A DNA stretch of 64,000 nt from Paulinella micropora (GCA_009731375.1 BJOX01000163.1:490457-554456); one strand, 5' to 3'; positions 23,410 to 35,879 are shown, numbered from the stretch's first letter. Notes: a model not told the origin generated them from the sequence alone. Translations and numbers: made by a program.

Positions 23410-25308
23410 TTAGAGAGGCCTTTACCGACTCCTTTCAGAGTCCACCGGTCCTGTGTCTCTAATACAGTAACCAAAGTAGGGGAAGGCAATTCAATAAGTG
23501 ATTTCTGACAACTACAGACGACACGTCGCAGCACTAAGATAAGCGTAACGGAACTTTCAAACAAGGTGGAGGGAAGATTTGAAACTTAGTATAATGACTG
23601 TGTCCCTACTATCTAGAAATTTCTACTAAGACTGATTAAGTTAATACTGCCACTAGAGTGGCAAAGTATAGTGTCCACTGTATCACTAAATAATTAAGTG
23701 GAATTAGATCTATCCGTCCTTATGACAAATTAAACTACCCAGGTAACGGTAATTCCGGGTAACGTCGGAAACGAAATAGGAATAACGTGTATAGGGGTCA
23801 CATAAGAAAAGATCGCATATTTACCCATATATAAGTTCTCCTATGTGCGAGTGGTCGTTAGCATAATAAACATAGATCCGTAAAACTTTATATTAAATTG
23901 TACATTTCAAAACTATAAGTAAAAACATTTAATTTAATGAAAGAATCATTGAAAAAGAGTAAAAACTGACTTCAAACCAATCGATTTCCCGTCGCCCACC
24001 GCTTTTCCCCAACTAATTTGCACACACCCCACCGGAAAAAACTGGCCACCTTGCCACCTCAAAAAATGGTGTTTGTGATGACCAAAAATCAGAGTCAGTT
24101 TTCATATGTTCCCTGTATGCTCTTCAATAAATTTTTATGTAATATCTTTCTATGTATGCTTATAATTAAATGGACAAAGTTTTTTTTACAAAAAGGTAAC
24201 CTTAAGCCTGCAAACAAACCGGCCAAAATCAGCAAAAATAGGGCATACGGCCCTCACTCAGAAACTTTTTGATTACATACAAGGCCGGCACAAGTACAGA
24301 AAGTGAAGGAAATCAAAGAGACTATTTAATAAAAGCATTTTGTACAGAAAATGCAGAAAAAAATTGAAAATCTCTAAAGATTTCACCCATCATTTTTTTT
24401 AGCCTGTCTGCAGCCCAGAACAGATCACCGACAGCAGGGTTACAAAGAAAGGAGCAGTAGTTGAACATATGCAAAACAAAGACCATGTGATTGTGAATAG
24501 ATTCAGCACATAACATTCCAAGAAAAGCACACACAACACATATAGGAGTGATACATGACAGGTGCAAAAAAGGGCTTCAGGGAAGAAAGAACAACACATG
24601 CTGTAGATAAGTTTACAACACAGCATTTTGCAGACAGCATGGGCACAACGTTTGGAAAGACTGTGCAAGGCCACGGGACGTGAAAGTATGCATGAGAAAC
24701 ACACACACACACAAAAAACACAAAACCCTCTCGAGCCATGACTTTTACCAATCTCGACCCCGGAAAAACCGTCAAATAAAAAAAAATTAGTGCGGCCTTC
24801 ACTTCAAAGGCTACGTATGTCGACCTGTTTGGTCAAATATTTTTTGGAATTTTTTCTGGTTTCCTCTCCGGGAATTACCATGGTCTTGTCAAATATTGCC
24901 ACAGAAATTTCACGGGCCGGCGCCACCAAAATCATGTCGAAGGTCAAGTGCACCAAAGCAGGTATGTGTTCAAACCACATCTTTTCAAGCAAAAGCAAGC
25001 ATGACACCATTGTTTGTTTTAGAAAAAAAGGGGTAGCTAACTATTTTTCACCCTTATCTTCGACCGCAATTTTCACTTCTCAGGACATAGCAAGTATGGT
25101 GTTTTTAACTGAAAAATGCTGTTTGCATGATGCACTCTGCACTCATTTTTACACACAAGTGCACAAATGAATTCACATGTTATGTTGAGTAATCCTGCCT
25201 AAGGGTTTTTGCAGAGAAGTACGGTACAAAAAAAAAACTAGGAAAACATAGGTCAAAAATTAGTTTGTCAAAATTCATAACATACTCTGGAACACAGCAA
25301 TATCTTTA

Positions 25309-25310
<2 letters not shown>
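23410..25310. other. Gene-poor AT-rich spacer
   Basis: About 1.9 kb without a convincing gene. Open frames of up to 126 codons at 24790-25170 and 99-103 codons on the minus strand at 24400-24800 have no motif and overlap on both strands. A short CA run lies at 24702-24720. Confidence 0.55.
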
Positions 25311-25352
<42 letters not shown>

Positions 25353-25620
25353 CTAGCTGACTAGCTAACTGACTAACTAGCTAACTAGCTAACTAGCTAA
25401 CTAGCTAACTAGCTAACTAGCTAACTAGCTAATAAACAAACAAACAAACAAACAAACAAATTGACTACAAACTAACTTATACTGCCATAAACCACCACAG
25501 AGAGAGAGAGAGAGAGAGAGAGAGGGAGTGAGAGGGAGTGTGTGTGTGAGAGAGAGAGAGGTGTGTATTTGTGTGTGTGTTGTGTATTTGTGTGCGCGGG
25601 GGGGGGGGGATGCGTGCATT
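25311..25620. repeat. Cluster of microsatellites
   Basis: In order: (GATA)n at about 25311-25352; (AACTAGCT)n, a self-complementary CTAG-containing 8-mer, at about 25376-25432; (CAAA)n at 25434-25460; (GA)n at 25500-25524 and 25548-25560; GT-rich tracts; and a G9-10 run near 25600. Confidence 0.9.
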
Positions 25621-25944
25621 AATTCAATTATTCATTTATTCATTTTCACTTCCTTTCATTCGTTCGCTCATTCACCTCAAACTTTACCATTTTTTTTTTT
25701 TTTTTTTGTGATTACTTCACTTACTTTCAGTTACTGGTCGTTCTGCTGCTTTTCTTTTAGAGAAAATGAAGAGGAAAAAGTATGGAGGTAAGGTTGAGGT
25801 TGGGTTGTTTGTGGTTTTGCCGATTTCGGTCGTACGATTGCCTCTTTATTTGAAGAGAACCTAGTCCACACAAACGCAATTCATTCATTGGCCAGACGCC
25901 TGCATTGGAGGACCCGTTGCTAATAATAAAAAAAGTCTTAGAAT

Positions 25945-26016
25945 TAGCAGAGGGTAGTTTCGATCTACCGACCTTCTGCTCATGGGGCAGACGCGCTTCC
26001 ACTGCGCTACTCTGAT
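25945..26016 (-). tRNA. Initiator tRNA-Met (CAU)
   Basis: The 72-nt gene folds as a cloverleaf on the minus strand. The acceptor stem is ATCAGAG/CTCTGCT with the A1:U72 pair typical of initiators but one mismatch at the second position. The D-arm is GTAGCGCAGTGGAAGCGC. The anticodon stem TCTGC/GCAGA encloses loop CCCATGA with anticodon CAU. The T-arm is GGTAG/CTACC with loop ATCGAAA. The AUCGAAA T-loop in place of TTC is a hallmark of eukaryotic cytoplasmic initiator tRNA. No intron; the CCA is not encoded. The mismatch leaves open that this is a decayed copy. Confidence 0.88.
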
Positions 26017-26272
26017 GTTTCTTATTTCCCAAAATCCAACTTCACACTAGTCACACAGTCACACTATTACTCCTACCCAAAAGCGAACGACGTTTGCGTC
26101 GACCGGATTGATGCCGATTATGGCCCATAGACTGCCTTTTATTTGTGTGTTCCGCGGCCGGGAAAGTCTTTTCGTGGCTATTATGGTGGTGTACATTTTT
26201 GTCCAGGGCTGAATTCAGGGGTGAAAATTGTTGCTCAGGGCTGAATTCAGACTGATATATTTTCACGGCTGA

Positions 26273-26316
<44 letters not shown>

Positions 26317-26650
26317 NNNNNNNNNNCAGGGCTGATTTAAGCCCATTCACCCCTGAATATACAGCGTACACGAGAGAGAAAAGGGATTTCTCATGCTAAC
26401 TTCCTTGCATTTGTTTCTCTCTGTTGGAATGTCAGTCTTTCTTTCTGTGTGTCTTTCTGTGTGTCTTTCTATGTCTTTCTGTGTCTTTCTGTGTGTCTTT
26501 TTTGTTGTTGTGTCTTTCTGTGTCTCTTTCTGTCTGTCCTGTGTGTCTCTTTCTGTGTATCCTTTCTGTGTGTCTCTTTCTATCTGTGTGTGTCAGTCTT
26601 TGTGTGTCTGTCTGTGTGTGTCTGTCTGTGTGTGTATATGTGTGTGTGTG

Positions 26651-26681
<31 letters not shown>

Positions 26682-26760
26682 TCAGGCCTGAATTCAGCTC
26701 TGAGTTCAGGGCTGAAATCAACCCATTCACCCCGGAAGCCACAAACGTGCAGTATACGGA
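26017..26760. repeat. T homopolymer with gap, then TCTG/TGTG-rich microsatellites
   Basis: A run of about 38 T (26276-26314) abuts a 10-N gap (26317-26326). A short phrase, AGGGCTGAATTCAG, recurs at 26208, 26236 and (variants) 26327 and 26686-26712, flanking the repeats in both orientations. 26430-26680 is TCTG/TGTG-rich. Long Cys/Val/Ser open frames here are repeat translations. Confidence 0.75.
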
Positions 26761-26973
26761 GTGATGGAGTCTTTGGATTATCTTCCTCTTGATGAGGGAC
26801 CTTTGATTCATGAGCCACTTTTACGTACCGTAAAGAATATCCTAGGTCAATTTGATGTGAAAACCTTTTCTTTTGTCACAATAACACACTTTCGTGACAG
26901 GCTTTCTGACCTTGGCAGTGGCTGCTGGTTACAGTACAAGTCACCTCTTCCCTCACAAGAATCTGTTGTTTGA
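26761..26973 (+). CDS. Hypothetical short ORF
   Basis: ATG at 26764 within an open frame to 26973 (about 70 codons; ESLDYLPLDEGPLIHEPLLR). Composition is normal rather than repetitive. No motif or homologous pattern is recognised. It might be an exon of the same transcript as the ORF at 27331. Low confidence. Confidence 0.2.
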   Translation: MMESLDYLPLDEGPLIHEPLLRTVKNILGQFDVKTFSFVTITHFRDRLSDLGSGCWLQYKSPLPSQESVV

Positions 26974-27330
26974 TCATAACTTTGATCGCTCTCTCCAAGC
27001 AACTGGTACTCATTCCCTTGTAATAAGTATCCGTTTCCTTTGCATTATCACGTCTGTGTTGGCAAGGTCGCACAGGGAAGCACGCAAAGCAGGCCAAATC
27101 TATCACTGAGTTGCCTCCGTTTTTCCCCTGAGAGGGTCAGAAACACACACACACACACACACACATACATACACGCAACATTTACACGATGCAAAATTTT
27201 CTTACTTACTAGTCTTACACTTACTGTACCTGCATGCATGCATTGATACTTACACATGCATAAATACATGCATCATCCTTTCAAACATATGCGCATACAG
27301 ACAAAGACGCATAAAATCTCATTCTAAAAC

Positions 27331-27723
27331 ATGTATCGACAACGAGACTATGGTTCTTCAGAACTTTCTACATGCTCATGGCTGCTGCAAGGCATGAAGG
27401 AGGTCTTGGTGAAACCCAGCACGCCCTATCAGACGATAAGTTCTTTGCTCACGTTTGACCCCCATTCGCTCTGCATCTTCAGCTACGGTGAGCTTGGCCA
27501 AGTTATGGAGGGCGATGAGGAATTTGTGGAAGGGTATGACCAACATGAGAAACTCTCCTCACTTACATTGATGAAACTTCAAGCGCTTAGTTCTGAATCG
27601 ATTATATTTTCAGAACCTGTATCATGGCTCATCAGAAAGCCCTTGGTGAGAGATTCAAATGAACTACTACACATGCTCCAGGAAACAGGATTGGCTGGGA
27701 ACAAAACGCTTGAAGTCATGTAA
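27331..27723 (+). CDS. Hypothetical ORF, 130 codons
   Basis: It starts at ATG 27331 and ends at TAA 27721-27723. The product is balanced and non-repetitive (for example LKPSTPYQTISSLLTF-like and EDGDEEFVEGYDQ-like acidic stretches) and stands out from the surrounding simple repeats. No domain is recognised. There is no splice evidence, although an upstream exon at 26761-26973 is conceivable. A duplicated 22-bp phrase follows the stop (27733-27782). Confidence 0.35.
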   Translation: MYRQRDYGSSELSTCSWLLQGMKEVLVKPSTPYQTISSLLTFDPHSLCIFSYGELGQVMEGDEEFVEGYDQHEKLSSLTLMKLQALSSESIIFSEPVSWLIRKPLVRDSNELLHMLQETGLAGNKTLEVM

Positions 27724-27889
27724 AATCAAACCATGACAAAACTCGTGTGTGAGTAGGGTGACAAAACTCGTGTGTGAGTAGGGTAGTGTGGGACCCTTTC
27801 CCTGAAGTGCACTTATACGGGGCAGCTTTGAACAGCGTGGACCCCACCTCGTGGTTCTATGGGCAAGCCCGCACGGTAGTTAAGTCTGT

Positions 27890-28045
27890 ATCTATGTATG
27901 TATGTATGTATGTATGTATGTATGCATGCATGCATGCATGTATGTATGTGTGTATGTGTGATGTATGTATGTATGTATGTATGTATGTATGTATGTATGT
28001 ATCTATGTATGTATCTATGTATGTATGTATGTATGTATGTATGCC
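27890..28045. repeat. (TATG)n microsatellite
   Basis: TATG units with TGCA interruptions at about 27922-27940 and a GTGATG break at 27957. Same family as the large array at 29.3-31.0 kb. Confidence 0.9.
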
Positions 28046-28084
28046 TCGCTCTGGCAAAAGTGTGAAAACGATATAAAGTTCTCC

Positions 28085-29270
28085 AAAAATGGATCTGACA
28101 AAAAGCCCAATGTTTGACACTTTTTCAACTTTTCTAAATTCTCTCCAGCAAGAGCGAGTGGGCAGATGTTGTTGAGGGAAAGACATCTGTGGGTGTTATG
28201 CATGCTGTACATATCAGCAGCGCTACAGGCTGTAGCGCTTGCTCAGGGAAAGATAGGGTGAAAGTATGTATGTATCCCACCATCCCAGGATGATCGGACA
28301 AACGACCCCGTCAGAGACCCGGAGGCTATCTTTCCCTGAGCAAGCGCTGCAACATGTGGCGTAGCTCATATGCGCAGCACGCGTAACGCCCACGGATATA
28401 AATCACACCCTCCCACTCGCTCTCCCTGGTGAGAATTTAGAAAAGTTCGAAAAGGGTCCAAAATTGGCACAAAGGACCGCCGTCGGGACCAGGAGGTTAT
28501 CTTTCTCTGAGCAAGCTCTGCAGCTTGTGTGCACAGCACAAGCAACGTCCATAAATGTGTGCCCCGCAACCATACCTCTCCACTCGATCTCTGTGGCGAG
28601 ATTTTCGAAAAATTGCGAAAAGGTCCACAATCGGTCAGACAAAGGACCATCCTCGGGACCAGGCCAAGTTTCCCCCAAGTCTGCCGATCTGAATTCGATC
28701 GAACACGTCTGGGGATGCATGGATGGAGAGCTGAGTTGGGTGCTCCGGTCGAGAGCTTCCACAGGATGCAGCTAGTCAGTCCATTCTCCCCCAGTGTTGA
28801 TGACAGTGCGCAGTCTTTGTCTCATCCCGGTCGCATATTTCTGACCCATCTTCATGTCCACCTCTTGCCGGATCTTGAGCAGTCGGCGCTCCCATGCGGA
28901 CATGGACTGTAGGCGGTTTATATACAGCAGCGGCAAGATAGCTTGGCTCGAGGCGTAGAAAGAAGAAAGCCATTATAAGTAAAACCTACAGCCCCAAATG
29001 GCCATGTCGGATCCCAGTTTTGAGAACTTTCCACCTCAAGTTTTTCAAACTCTCGCCAGGTCATAACCTCAAGTTTTTCAGACGTAAGTCCCTCAACCTA
29101 CAGTCCCAAATGGCCATGTCTGATCCCACTTTTGAGCAAGCGAGTGAGGAGGTATGGTTGAGGGACACACGTCTATGGGTGCCGTACTTGCTATGCATAC
29201 AACCTGAGCTACAGGCTGCAGCGCTAGCTCACGGAAAGACAGTTGATGTATGTTGCAAAGCTTTTGAGCC
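28085..29270. repeat. Cluster of a dispersed repeat in both orientations
   Basis: A unit of roughly 100-170 bp recurs at least four times: plus orientation at about 28120-28252 and 29000-29250; minus orientation at about 28326-28445 and 28446-28600. Shared landmarks are a GAGAATTT(A)GAAAA block, AAAGGACC(G/A), and a GCTCAGGGAAAGA/TCTTTCCCTGAGC block next to a CTGCAGCGCT palindrome. In frame the copies give related peptides (EVWLRDTRLWVPYLLC and EVWLRGTHLWTLLVLC), so the unit may descend from a coding sequence. Copies are diverged. Confidence 0.7.
28670..28775 (+). pseudogene. Tc1/mariner-like transposase fragment
   Basis: The open stretch contains KSADLNSIEHVWGCMDGEL. This matches the C-terminal (S)PDLNPIE-x-VW signature of Tc1/mariner and related DDE_3 transposases, including the third catalytic acid. 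Nothing else of the transposase was found, and the P-to-A and P-to-S changes suggest decay. It lies inside the repeat cluster and may explain its spread. Confidence 0.55.
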
Positions 29271-29277
29271 ACCCCTG

Positions 29278-30963
<1,686 letters not shown>

Positions 30964-31070
30964 AGGGAAGCGTGGCAGAGCGTTTGGCTTTGCCCACCGG
31001 CAAACCTGGTGTTATGAAAGACATAGAGAGAGAAAAAAAAAAGAAAAAAGGAGGAGGGAGAGATAGAGAG

Positions 31071-31104
<34 letters not shown>

Positions 31105-31267
31105 AATACATATGTACTTCATACATGTATGCATATATTTTATGTGCCTCAGGTGAGCTTCTCAAAGGCCACCTACTATGCTGGAAAAAGGATGAATTTT
31201 CTTCCAAGTTGGCTGCTGCTAACAAGACTCACACCTTTGATTCAACAGAGCCCAGTGATCAGGTGCT

Positions 31268-31302
<35 letters not shown>

Positions 31303-31439
31303 CCTCTCTCTCTCTCTCTCTCTCTCTCGCAGAATCCGGTCCAGCAATTTCAGACGTTTTCTGTTTGTGTCTTGTTGTTGTTGTTGTTGTTGTTTGTTAT
31401 TGTGTGATTCCCCGTGCTCGCTTTTCCCGTGCTTTCGTG
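30964..31439. other. Spacer with GA, TTTC and TTG microsatellites
   Basis: (GA)n at 31077-31104, (TTTC)n at 31268-31303, (CT)n to 31328, (TTG)n at 31373-31393. There is a possible 3' splice site ending in TCGTGTAG near 31441, just before the zinc-finger coding region. Confidence 0.6.
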
Positions 31440-31441
31440 TA

Positions 31442-32506
31442 GACTGTGCTCCGCCGAAGTGTGGCCAACGTGGGGAAGAAGGACGGGTTTCCGTGAGAGC
31501 TTATTGGTACTACACAAAAGTACCCACAGTTCTGGACGATCCTTTAACCATCCAAGCCACACCGCTAGGCAAGCGCACAGGCAAGGTGCGCGGCGAGGAA
31601 GGCATCTACGAGTGCGAGGAATGCGGTTTGTCGTTTGACACGCAAGCCAAGCTCGACCGCCACATGCGCACCCACAGCGGGGCTCGGCCATTCAATTGCA
31701 CCATTTGGGGCCAGGGTTTCACTCAGAAAGGCCGTCTTATGTCTCACCTCAAGATTCACACCGGGGAGAAACCTTACTCCTGTAAAGAGTGTGAAAAGTC
31801 TTTCAGGACGTCTGGAGAGCTCGTCAAGCACGAACGGATACATACTGGAGAGAAGCCATATGTCTGTCAGGAGTGTGGGCGTTCTTTTACTACGTCCAGC
31901 CATCTGACTCGGCACAAGCGCATGGCACACACCGGGGAACGGCCTTTCAAGTGCAAAGAATGTCCGAAAGCCTTCTTCAGCAACTATGAGTTGACTAACC
32001 ACCTGCGCCAGCACAGCGGCGAGACACCGTTTGAATGTCCCGAGTGCAATCGGACGTTTGGGTGACTAACCCTAACTCTAACCCTTACCCTTACCCTAAT
32101 GCTAACCCTAACCCAAACCCTAAGCGTCAATATTTGTTTTATGTCGCGAGTACCACCGGACGTTTAGGTAACTAACTCGTTACCATGACAGGGCTGACCG
32201 CGAACACACACACATACACACACATACACACACATACACACACATACACACACACACACACAGACACACACACACACACACCCTTACGTACATATATGCG
32301 CACATGCACCGATTATTCATATTGTATGCATGTGCATGTGCAGATCGTCTAGTGAGCTGTCGGCCCACAAGAAGCGCGCCCACTCTGTCAACAAACCGCA
32401 CAAGTGCACAGAATGCAAAAAATCCTTCAATACCAAGGCAGACTTGATCGAACATGAGCGGACCCACACCGGGGAAAGGCCGTACCAATGTGACATGTGG
32501 ACAAGG
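31442..32506 (+). CDS. C2H2 zinc-finger protein, at least two exons
   Basis: Exon sequence to 32061 encodes five tandem C2H2 fingers and the start of a sixth. They are joined by TGEKPY/TGERPF-type linkers, as in sequence-specific DNA-binding transcription factors. Finger 1 starts [10 protein letters not shown]. In finger 2 the second Cys is Trp ([10 protein letters not shown]). Fingers 3-5 are complete. The sixth finger (CPECNRTF) is cut by an intron, 32062-32343. After splicing it continues as [12 protein letters not shown], restoring C-x2-C-x12-H-x4-H spacing. A seventh finger ([10 protein letters not shown]) follows, then a linker and the start of an eighth (YQCDMW, again Trp for Cys). The reading then runs into a GA microsatellite, so the 3' end is unclear. 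The start is also uncertain: no convincing ATG is seen, and an upstream intron ending near 31441 is likely. It acts presumably in the nucleus; targets are unknown. Confidence 0.8.
32062..32343 (+). other. Spliceosomal intron with telomere-like repeats
   Basis: 282 bp, donor GTGACT and acceptor GTGCAG. Removal joins a split zinc finger exactly in phase. It contains degenerate CTAACCC/CTTACCC repeats (32067-32128) and CA-rich repeats (32204-32282). Without splicing, an in-frame TGA at 32063-32065 would end the protein. Confidence 0.85.
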
Positions 32507-32519
32507 AGAAAGCATTACG

Positions 32520-32611
32520 TGAGACAGAGAGAGAGAGAGAGAAAGAGAAAAAGGTAGTGGTAGGGTAGCAATAAGGTAGGGTACGGCACAGTCTTTCAGC
32601 AGGAGCAGCAG

Positions 32612-32648
<37 letters not shown>

Positions 32649-32832
32649 CTCCGCCTGAGTTTTAACATTGTATACATGGATGTGTATGTAATTAACTATA
32701 ATGTCTAATTGGGATACGCAAATGCATTCATGTAATACTATATGAATTGATGTAATATGCATAGATGTCGAACAAGTCGATCAATCATAATCCAGACGGG
32801 GGTTAAAAGCAAATACCCAGAAACAGCACAGC

Positions 32833-32870
<38 letters not shown>

Positions 32871-33070
32871 AGAGAGAGTGAGAGAGAGAGAGAGAGAAAT
32901 CCCATGCTGCATTGCCAAAAGGTAGATGTAAACCATAACCGAGGATAGATGATTTATTACATCAATTCATATAGAATTACATTAATACATGTGCGTATCC
33001 ATTATGCAATTACACATTATAGTTAATTACATATACATCCAAGTATATAATGTTGAAACTCAGGCAAAGG

Positions 33071-33115
<45 letters not shown>

Positions 33116-33122
33116 TTACTAT

Positions 33123-33180
<58 letters not shown>
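32520..33180. repeat. GA, TAG and CTA microsatellites
   Basis: (GA)n at 32526-32545, (TAG)n at 32613-32648, (GA)n at 32835-32900, (CTA)n at 33070-33180. The segment containing the TAG repeat and its flank (TTTTAACATTGTATAC..) recurs as a near reverse complement around the CTA repeat (33040-33090). The two therefore form an inverted pair about 400 bp apart. Confidence 0.8.
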
Positions 33181-33181
<1 letters not shown>

Positions 33182-33475
33182 AGAGCAGGAAAAGTTTTTC
33201 GGGTCCCGGAAATTTTTTCTGGATCCCGAAAATTTTTTCTGGATCCCGAAAACTTTTTTTGGATCTCGGAAATTTTTTTTGGATGTCAAAAAACTTTTTC
33301 CGATTCCGGAAATTTTTTCCGTATGTCGGAAAACGTTTCGAATCCCGGAAATTTCTTATGATATTTTTCAGTTTTCGAAAAGCTTTTGCGGGTCCTGAAA
33401 ATTTCCCAGGATATTTTTCAGGTTCAGAAAAACTTTCCCGGGTCCCGGAAATTTCCTGACTTCAACGCGTGATTT
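33181..33475. repeat. Degenerate 21-22-bp minisatellite
   Basis: About 12 diverged copies of a unit with the core GGATCCCGAAAATTTTTTC (variants GGTCCCGGAAATTT, GGATCTCGGAAATTT). Later units carry a longer spacer, ATGATATTTTTCAG. Confidence 0.85.
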
Positions 33476-33485
33476 CCGGAATTTA

Positions 33486-33901
33486 ACGCAAAACAGACAG
33501 AGAAGAGAGAGAAGAGAGAGAAGAGATAGAAGCGAGAGAAGAGAGAAGATAGAAGAGAGAGAAGAGAGAGAAGAGAGAGAAGAGAGAAGAGAGAGAAGAG
33601 AGAGAAGAGAGAGAAGAGAGAGAGAGAAGAGAGAGAAGAGAGAGAAGAGAGAGAGAGAGCGAGTGAAGGAGAAGGAGAAGGAGGAGAAGAAGGAGGGGGT
33701 TGAGGAGAAGAAGGAGAAGAAGGAGAAGGAGAAAGAGAGAGACAGAGAGAGCGAGAGACAGAGAGACAGAGAGAGAGAAAGAGATAGAGAGAGAGAAGCA
33801 ACCAAGCAACCAAGCAACCAACCGACCAACGAACCAAGCAACCAACCGACCAACGAACCAAGCAACCAACCGACCAACCGACCGACCGACCAACCGACCA
33901 A

Positions 33902-33952
<51 letters not shown>

Positions 33953-33985
33953 GAGGTCAAGAGAGAGAGAGAGAGAGAGAGAGCT
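33486..33985. repeat. GA-rich microsatellites with AACC-type repeats
   Basis: (AGAGAGAAG)n at 33500-33655, GAGAAGGAG repeats at 33660-33740, (GA)n at 33905-33985. Between them, 33799-33900 is CAACCGACCAACGAACCAAG-type repeats. Long Ser/Leu or Glu/Arg frames here are not genes. Confidence 0.9.
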
Positions 33986-34390
33986 TACTGTTTTAACAAC
34001 GTCTTAAACGCTCTTTCTCCGCGCTCGCTCGATTCTGCAGCCCAAAAAACAAAAAATCCAAGTAACACGCCTGGAAAAAAAACTAACAACAGCAGCAGCA
34101 ACAAGCCAACAAGTTGCACAAAAGTGATGTAGAAGTTGCATGGATTGCAGTAGCAAAAGGAGGCAAAAGAAATCCACCTTCCATTCTGAAAAAGGGAGCT
34201 GTTGAGAATTTTGCGGTCGCTTGAAACTGAACCAAAAGCACATGGTCAAAAAAGCCGGAACTTTGCACTTCCTGGTTTTTTTAACAGTGCCATTTTTCTT
34301 CCGATGCCACCGCCCACCTGAAAATTTTTATTGCAGATTCTGATAGCGCCTGGCCTGAAACGTCGAATGTAACTTTTCCCGGCCAGAACG
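33986..34390. other. Spacer without recognised feature
   Basis: Single-copy looking sequence with a short AGC/AAC run at 34085-34105. No ORF with a recognisable motif. Confidence 0.6.
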
Positions 34391-35680
34391 TGCACGGTAA
34401 ACAGGGTGCAGCCGACCTCGACGTAAGGGCTGACCTCGACCTAAGTTACGAAAGTTCGCAGTGGGTGTTGCGTTTGGTGGGAAATGCCAGGAAAAAGTAG
34501 TGATGAAAGTTTGGAGGGGGGAAGGAGCAAGTCTGGGTAAGGTGCAAGGTAAACAGGGTGCAGCCGACCTCGTCCTAAGGGCTGACCTCGATCTAAGTTA
34601 CGAAAGCTCATCGTGGGTGGTACGTGTGGTGGGAAATGGCAAGGAAAAGTAGTAATGAAAGTTTGGAGCGGGAGGGAGCAAGTCTGGGTAAGGTGCACTG
34701 TAAGCAGGGTGTAGCCGACCTCGACCTAAGTGCACACCTCAACCTAAGTCTCGAAATTTGGTCCTGGGTGTTACGTGTGGTGGGAAGTGTGGGGCAGAAG
34801 TCGTGGTGAAAGTTTGGAGCGGGAAGGAGCAAGTCTGGGCGAGGTGCAAGGGAAACAGTGGTAAATCCGACTTCCACCTAAGCGCCAATCTCGACCTCAG
34901 GCTTGAAAGTTCGTCCTGGATGTTGTGTTCGGTGGGAACTGTGAACAAGAAGAAGTGGTGAAAGTTTGGAGCGGGAAGGGGCAAGTCTGGGCGAGCTGCA
35001 CTGTAAACAGGGTAAATCCGACCTCGACCTAAGCGCCGACCTCGACCTAAGTCACAAAATTTCGTCCTGGGTGTTACGTGTGGTGGGAAGTGTGAGGAAA
35101 AAGTCGTGGTGAAAGTTTGGAGCGGGAAGGAGCAAGTCTGGGCAAGGTGCACGGTAAACAGGGTGTAGCCGACCTCGACCTAAGCGCCGACCTCGACCTC
35201 TGGTACGAAATTGCGTGGAGGGTTTTACGTGTGGTGGGAAGTGTGTGGGAGAAGTCGTGGTGAAAGTTTGGGGCGGGAGGGAGTAAGTCCGGGCGAACTA
35301 TGCAGGAAACAGGGTGCAGCCGACCTCGACCTAAGGGCCCACCTCGACCTAAGTCAGGAAATTTCGCTGTGTGTGTTACGTTTGGTGGGAAGTGCGAGCA
35401 AGAAGTCGTGGTAAAAGTATGAAGCGGGAAGGAGCAAATCTGGGCGAGCTGTACTGGAAACAAGGTGAATCCGACCACGGATTCCGACCTCGACCTAAGG
35501 GCCCACCTCAACCTAAGTCACGAAATTTGATCCTGTGTGTTACGTGTGGTGGGAAGTGTGGGGAGGAAGTCGTGGTGAAAGTTTGGGGCGGGAAGGAGCA
35601 AGTCTGGGCGAGCTGTACTGGAAACAGGGTGAACCCGACCTCGACGTAGGGGACCCACCTCAACCTAAGTCATGAAAATG
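34390..35680. repeat. Tandem satellite, about 152-bp unit, more than eight copies
   Basis: The phrase GTAAACAGGGTGCAGCCGAC (with variants) starts near 34396, 34549, 34701, 34851, 35002, 35154, 35304, 35456 and 35621. The period is 150-153 bp, except the last interval. Each unit also carries CTCGACCTAAG doublets, a TGTTACGTGTGGTGGGAAGTG block and GTGAAAGTTTGGAGCGGGAAG. Copies diverge by several per cent. The unit length is near one nucleosome. The array directly precedes the virus-like block. Confidence 0.93.
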
Positions 35681-35788
35681 AGGTTCAAAACTTTTTGTGA
35701 AGAATTCGATTGCGATGAATTTAGTGAAAGTTTGAGGTGAAAAGGAGCACGTTTGACTGAGTTGTGTTGAAAAGAAGTTTTCACTTTT

Positions 35789-35851
35789 TGGCGAATTCGG
35801 GAATGTTCACCCCCTGGCGAATTCGGGACAGTCTGGCGAATTCGGGACAGT
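35789..35851. repeat. Three copies of an 18-bp motif
   Basis: TGGCGAATTCGGGACAGT-type units start at 35789, 35815 and 35833. The core GGCGAATTCGGGA is identical in all three. Confidence 0.85.
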
Positions 35852-35879
35852 ACACAGCCCCCGGCCAAGAAACGCAAGA

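Noticed and set aside
24018-25170. Several 80-126-codon ORFs in the 24-25 kb spacer
   Set aside because: Overlap on both strands, no motif, no coding-like composition.
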